Below are positions 60,353 to 64,000 of a DNA stretch of 64,000 nucleotides, one piece after another; position 1 is the first letter of the stretch; the number at the start of each line of letters is the position of its first letter. Source of the DNA: Paucibacter sp. DJ2R-2 (GTDB taxonomy: Bacteria; Pseudomonadota; Gammaproteobacteria; Burkholderiales; Burkholderiaceae_C). Under the pieces are notes generated by a model. That model made no database searches. It was not told the DNA's origin and saw only the letters and a program-made list of their open reading frames with translations. The position numbers were made by a program, and so were the translations under genes. The stretch spans positions 186,001 to 250,000 of the forward strand of contig NZ_JAJIRT010000004.1 of assembly GCF_025717675.1 (NCBI RefSeq), in the 5' to 3' direction.

Positions 60353-61195
60353 ATGAACAAGCCATCCATCCTGAGCCTGCGCGCCGCCGGCCTGATCTCC
60401 ACCCTGAGCCTGGCTGTGGGCCTGGGCGCCTGCAGCGACGGCGGCGGCAGCTCGCCCGAGCCGCAGCCCGTCCCGAAATCCAAGATCACCAATGTGAACT
60501 ACCTCGACGCGGTGGCCACAGGCGCGGTGGCCATCGAGCGCTTGGGGGCCATGCAGGCCAGCAGATCGCTGGCCGTACCCTTGGTCGAGCAGGCGCCCGG
60601 CCAGCTGCCTTGCCCTAAAGGCGGGACCGTGGGCCTGAGCCGCAATGGCAAGGAGCGCGTGTTCACGGTCAGCAACTGTCAGCTGGAGCAGATCACCTTG
60701 ATCTCGGGCAGCTACACCATCAGCTACGACAGCTCGGTGCTGAATGCCGAGCACCGCTTCCAGGCACTCAACTACCGCATGGACGGCGACATCGCGGTGG
60801 AGACCCTGGATGGCAAGCTCAGCACCAAGACCGACAGCAGCAACAGCAGCGAGGACGGCGAACTGAGCGTGCTGCGCAATGGCAAGACCGACCGCTACAG
60901 CGCCTACAGCCTGCGTGCCAGCCTGGCAGTGGGAGGCCCGACGACGCTGAGCGCCAAGCTGGCGGCGGCGCGCTTCGAGCTGCCGCTGACCTTGAGCATG
61001 AGCATGAGCCCGAACCCCTACGTCGCCAGCCAACTCACGCTCACCGCCGAGGACCAGTCGAACCTGCGCTCGGCCAAGGCCGCCGACGGCCGGGACACTT
61101 TCGAGCTGCGCGGCACACCCGGAGACCCGAGCATCGAAACCCTGTACCCGCAAAAGGCCGAGCTGGACGCAGCTCTCAAACGCGCCCGCACCTGA
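60353..61195 (+). CDS. Lipoprotein of unknown family, copy 1 of 3
   Basis: 280 residues from ATG at 60353; an upstream in-frame ATG would bury the signal peptide. The lipobox is LGAC in SLAVGLGACSDGGGSS. The mature protein has a linker PEPQPVPKSK and then a beta-rich body with a cysteine pair (LPCPKGG and FTVSNCQL) and a C-terminal Lys/Arg-rich helix (KAELDAALKRART). The two genes downstream share the layout of a lipobox, glycine linker, paired cysteines and a C-terminal basic helix, so all three are probably one family. I do not recognise it. The genes stand in tandem with gaps of 107 and 80 bp. Confidence 0.8.
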   Translation: MNKPSILSLRAAGLISTLSLAVGLGACSDGGGSSPEPQPVPKSKITNVNYLDAVATGAVAIERLGAMQASRSLAVPLVEQAPGQLPCPKGGTVGLSRNGKERVFTVSNCQLEQITLISGSYTISYDSSVLNAEHRFQALNYRMDGDIAVETLDGKLSTKTDSSNSSEDGELSVLRNGKTDRYSAYSLRASLAVGGPTTLSAKLAAARFELPLTLSMSMSPNPYVASQLTLTAEDQSNLRSAKAADGRDTFELRGTPGDPSIETLYPQKAELDAALKRART

Positions 61196-61302
61196 CGCTC
61201 CGCCCTCAGGCCAGGCATCCCGTCCGGTCCCGGAAGCCTCGCAAGGCTTTCGGGACCATGGGCTCCAAGCGTCCTCTGGCGTTGAACTGATCCCACCGAA
61301 CC

Positions 61303-62142
61303 ATGACACCCTTATTCAACCGCGCTTCCTTGGCGGCGCTGTTTGCCACCCTGCTCTGCGCCTGCGGTGGCGGCGGCAGTACCCAGAGCCTGGAACTGAC
61401 GCCCAGCCGCGAAGAGAAGCTGATCACGCAGGGTCAGATGCTAGCCAGTCTGGCCGTGGCCCTGGTGGCCGATGACTACAGCCAGACCCTGATCCTCCAG
61501 CTCTTCCGCAATCAGGTGATGGATCTCTACCAGACCCAGACGGTCAGCGGCAGCTACCCCTGCAAGGTCAGCGGCCGCCTGGAACTGATCCGTGAAGGCC
61601 CCATCTGGCGCTACAGCGCGCACGACTGCCACAACATCAATATCCAGCTGGCCTCGGGCAGCTGGACCCTCGACACCAGCCAGGCCGCGAGCATGGGCCT
61701 GCAGTTGCAGATCAAGCAGCTGGTCTTCCGCAAGTTCTACAGCGACATCCCGGACATCATGGCGGACGGCAGCTTCAGCATCGACAAACCGAACGCCGGC
61801 GGCCTCGAACAACAAGGCCGGCTCAGCCTCAGCTATGGCGGCGAGACCCGGGTCTACGAGCAGATTGCCTTGTCGGGGCCCGCCAGCAGCGCCGGCAGCC
61901 AAGAGGAGCGGCGCCTGCAGGTGGCCCGCTCGCCCGGCACTCCGCTACCCTTGACGATGCAGCTTCGCAAGGGGCGGCTGATGACCGTTTCGGCCGCTGA
62001 CGGGTCGAATGTCAGCACCGACATCGGCAGCACCGGCGACTATGTCCTGGAACTGCGCCACAGCGCCCAAGGCCCCGTGGTGCTCAGCCGTCAGATCAAT
62101 CGCAAGGATCTGCAGCTGGCCATCGCCAAAGCACGGCTCTGA
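61303..62142 (+). CDS. Lipoprotein of unknown family, copy 2 of 3
   Basis: 279 residues. The signal peptide ends at LLCAC-GGGGSTQS (lipobox cysteine before GGGGS). The body has TVSGSYPCKVSGRLELIREG and PIWRYSAHDCHNINIQL, giving two cysteines about 40 residues apart, then SGSWTLDTSQAASMGLQL, and ends with INRKDLQLAIAKARL. The next gene has the same elements in the same order, so these two are close paralogues; copy 1 is more distant. Beta-rich throughout, consistent with a lipid-anchored periplasmic or surface domain. Function unknown. No ribosome site of note; the ATG at 61303 is the only start that keeps the signal. Confidence 0.85.
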   Translation: MTPLFNRASLAALFATLLCACGGGGSTQSLELTPSREEKLITQGQMLASLAVALVADDYSQTLILQLFRNQVMDLYQTQTVSGSYPCKVSGRLELIREGPIWRYSAHDCHNINIQLASGSWTLDTSQAASMGLQLQIKQLVFRKFYSDIPDIMADGSFSIDKPNAGGLEQQGRLSLSYGGETRVYEQIALSGPASSAGSQEERRLQVARSPGTPLPLTMQLRKGRLMTVSAADGSNVSTDIGSTGDYVLELRHSAQGPVVLSRQINRKDLQLAIAKARL

Positions 62143-62222
62143 GCTCGGCTGGCGTCCGAAGCACACCAAGTCCAGTCAAAATACCAACTGACGCGACCGC
62201 GCCCCGGCCAACCCCTGCTGCC

Positions 62223-63083
62223 ATGACAACCACTCACGAACTGCCCCATTTTTCCTTTGGCTCTGCCGCAGTGGCCTTGGCCGTGGCCCTGCTCGCCGGC
62301 TGCGGCGGTGGCGGCAGCGAAACCTTGGCGCTGACGCCTGACCGTGAGATCAAGCAGATCAACACCGACACCATGCTCAACGCGGCAGCGATCGGCTATA
62401 TCGCTCATCTGCATGCCTACCAGGACACGGCGCAACTGCTGCGCGAGCGCGTGCTGGAGCTCTACAAGACCCAGCTGGTCTCCGGCAAGTACGCCTGCGC
62501 CAAGAGCGGCAGCCTGAGTCTGGAGCGCATCGGTGACATCTGGCGCTATGCCGCCCAGGACTGCGACATGATCAACGTCCAGATCCAGTCGGGTCAGTGG
62601 GAAATCGACGCCAGCCAGGCGGCCAGCGCGGGCGTCAAGGTCAAGCTGATCAATGTGCTGTATCCCAAAGCCTTTGTCGACACCCCCAATATCGTCGTCA
62701 ATGGCGCCTTCACCTTCGACATTCCGGGCAGCCCGACGCCGAGCAGCCAAGGCACCTTGACTTACAGCTACTCCAACACGGTGCGCGAATACGGTGACAT
62801 CCGCCTGACCCAGCGCCAGGGCAGCAGCGTGTCCTATGACCAACGGAGCATCACCATCGTCAAGTCGCCGGTCACCAGCCTGGTGTTGACGGCCGCCGCG
62901 AACGCGGCCAACGAACTCCGCGTCACCGCCGCCGACGGCTCCTCGGTCAGCCTGCCCCTGAACACCAGCAACGCCGCCGACTACACCCTGAGCCTGCGCA
63001 ACAGCGCCAGCGGGTCGGTGCTGCTGACCAAGACGGTGAGCGACCGCGACATGCGCCTGGCCCGCATCGCCGCCCGGCTTTGA
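62223..63083 (+). CDS. Lipoprotein of unknown family, copy 3 of 3
   Basis: 286 residues. The lipobox is LLAGC-GGGGSETL. The body has LVSGKYACAKSGSLSLERIG and IWRYAAQDCDMINVQIQ (aligned with SGSYPCKV and IWRYSAHDC of copy 2), followed by SGQWEIDASQAASAGVKV, a central YSYSNTVREYGDIRL strand and the ending SDRDMRLARIAARL. The shared cysteine pair and C-terminal basic helix support a common fold with copies 1 and 2. Divergence along most of the sequence shows that the duplications are old. The 80-bp gap to copy 2 and 60-bp gap to the next gene hold no terminator that I can see. Confidence 0.85.
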   Translation: MTTTHELPHFSFGSAAVALAVALLAGCGGGGSETLALTPDREIKQINTDTMLNAAAIGYIAHLHAYQDTAQLLRERVLELYKTQLVSGKYACAKSGSLSLERIGDIWRYAAQDCDMINVQIQSGQWEIDASQAASAGVKVKLINVLYPKAFVDTPNIVVNGAFTFDIPGSPTPSSQGTLTYSYSNTVREYGDIRLTQRQGSSVSYDQRSITIVKSPVTSLVLTAAANAANELRVTAADGSSVSLPLNTSNAADYTLSLRNSASGSVLLTKTVSDRDMRLARIAARL

Positions 63084-63143
63084 GGACGCATGCTCCGGGT
63101 TGACCCGGTGTGACCAATGGATGGGTCGAAGGCGAGGGCAAGA

Positions 63144-64000
63144 ATGAGCTCCAACAGCGACGCACCCACCATGAAACTCCTGATCCTCGGCGGCACCCAG
63201 TTCCTCGGTCGACACATGGCCGAACAAGCCCTGGCCGCCGGCCACGAGGTGACCCTCTTCAACCGCGGCAACCAGGGCCGGCGCCTGCTGGCCGGTGTCG
63301 AACAGCTGCAGGGCGACCGACGCGGCGACCTGTCCATCCTGCGCGGCCGGCGCTGGGATGCAGTGCTGGACCCGAGCTGCTACGTGCCGAGCGCTGCGCG
63401 CCGCAGCGCCGAGCTGCTGCGTGATGCCGTCGATCATTACTGCCTGGTCTCCACCATCTCGGTCTACCCGCAGATCGACGCGGACACCGACGAGCACGCG
63501 GCCGTCGCCGAACTCAGCGCCGAGCAACTGGCGCAGGCCGAAGCTCAGGCCACAGCCCCCGGCTCGCAGTCGGGCGGCGGCTATGGCGCGGCCTATGGCG
63601 GGCTCAAGGTGCTGTGCGAGCGCACTGTTCAAGACTTGATGGGCGAGCGCGCCCTGATCCTGCGCCCGGGCTTCATCGTCGGCCCCTATGACTACAGCCC
63701 GCGCCTGCCCTACTGGCTGCAGCGCTTGGCCGATTCAGCCCGCGATGGCGAGCCGGTGCTGGCGCCGGGCCGGCCCGAGCGGCCGGTGCGCTTGATCGAC
63801 GCCCGCGACATCGCCCGCTTTGCCTTGCAGCGAGCGCAAGCGCGCCAAGGCGGCCTGTTCAACACCGTCGGCGCCGACGGCCTCAATATGGGCGGCCTGC
63901 TGGAGACGGCGCATAGCGCCAGCGACAGCAAGGCCGAGCTGGTCTGGCTGCCGGATGAAAGCCTCCAGGCCGCCGGCATCCAACCTTTTGCCGACCTGCC
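63144..64000 (+). CDS. NAD-dependent epimerase/dehydratase-like protein, 3' end cut off by window
   Basis: 285 residues are visible. The ATG at 63144 has GAGG 7 nt upstream; a second ATG at 63171 (MKLLILGGTQFLG) is also possible. A Rossmann fold begins LLILGGTQFLGRHMAEQAL, with the dinucleotide motif G16-G17-T-Q-F-L-G22. It continues with NRG, the LVSTISVYP strand, and an active-site pair of the SDR type in YGAAYGGLKVLCE (Y-x-x-x-K). Downstream are LRPGFIVGPYD and PVRLIDARDIARFAL. The family includes sugar epimerases and isoflavone-reductase-like proteins; the substrate is unknown. It stands 60 bp after lipoprotein copy 3. Confidence 0.88.
   Translation, partial: MSSNSDAPTMKLLILGGTQFLGRHMAEQALAAGHEVTLFNRGNQGRRLLAGVEQLQGDRRGDLSILRGRRWDAVLDPSCYVPSAARRSAELLRDAVDHYCLVSTISVYPQIDADTDEHAAVAELSAEQLAQAEAQATAPGSQSGGGYGAAYGGLKVLCERTVQDLMGERALILRPGFIVGPYDYSPRLPYWLQRLADSARDGEPVLAPGRPERPVRLIDARDIARFALQRAQARQGGLFNTVGADGLNMGGLLETAHSASDSKAELVWLPDESLQAAGIQPFADL

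Overview
The window is high-GC, gene-dense DNA from a member of the Betaproteobacteria, most likely Burkholderiales of the Rubrivivax/Leptothrix/Roseateles type. The markers are a DUF3567 protein, a PhaM-type PHA granule protein, an Acidithiobacillus/betaproteobacterial-type glutamate-cysteine ligase, a methionine synthase split into two genes behind an SAH riboswitch, a PEP-CTERM protein and the HPr-rel-A gene set. The assignment rests on gene content only. No rRNA, tRNA, CRISPR array, phage or complete insertion sequence was seen. Two genes run off the ends: a TonB-dependent receptor at the left and an NAD-dependent epimerase-like gene at the right.

Layout. 1-4.8 kb: TonB-dependent receptor divergent from a LysR regulator, then gshA and a single-domain response regulator. 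5-7.8 kb: a torF-like porin, glnK and amtB in one minus-strand operon, preceded by a near-consensus sigma-54 promoter and a perfect NtrC palindrome. 8-15.9 kb: a YifB-type ATPase, an SPFH protein paired with a secreted SH3-like protein, an OmpR-type two-component pair and a glycine-zipper protein. 16-21.3 kb: methionine synthase as two genes (pterin/B12/activation part and homocysteine part) separated by a degenerate HD-GYP-like gene, with the SAH riboswitch ahead of the larger part. 21.4-30.1 kb: PEP-CTERM protein, ProQ/FinO RNA chaperone, DUF4197, FAH-family hydrolase, DUF3108, DUF3567, a double-AAA ATPase and a TraB/GumN protein whose stop codon lies in the CTAG target of a 161-bp MITE. 30.3-36.8 kb: phaM, glycolate oxidase glcDEF with a strong terminator, an EamA transporter and pssA.

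36.9-39.9 kb holds the most unusual locus: a secreted small protein, a PqqD-like protein, an HPr-kinase-related kinase and a nucleotidyltransferase-fold protein, in that transcriptional order. This is the HPr-rel-A system, whose function is unknown; its parts resemble the tailoring genes of some lasso-peptide clusters but no cyclase or protease is present. 40-47.5 kb: a periplasmic solute-binding protein, a YpfJ-type zinc metallopeptidase, a DUF2807 adhesin-like protein, a PAS-GGDEF diguanylate cyclase, and an alkaline-phosphatase-family lipoprotein translationally coupled to an ABC exporter. 47.6-57.4 kb: a very large beta-propeller sensor kinase, a degenerate GGDEF protein, an ECF sigma factor next to a transmembrane Ser/Thr kinase, a small orphan protein and an RDD membrane protein. 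57.5-64 kb: a second MITE, a patatin-type (type Vd) autotransporter, three tandem lipoproteins of an unrecognised family, and the truncated epimerase.

Three signalling layers stand out: nitrogen control (NtrC, sigma-54, GlnK/AmtB), c-di-GMP-related proteins (one intact GGDEF, one degenerate GGDEF, one degenerate HD-GYP) and protein-kinase signalling (two sensor kinases, ECF/STPK pair, HprK-like kinase). Short hairpin or MITE-like repeats occupy several intergenic gaps (2.7, 4.8, 30.1 and 57.5 kb).
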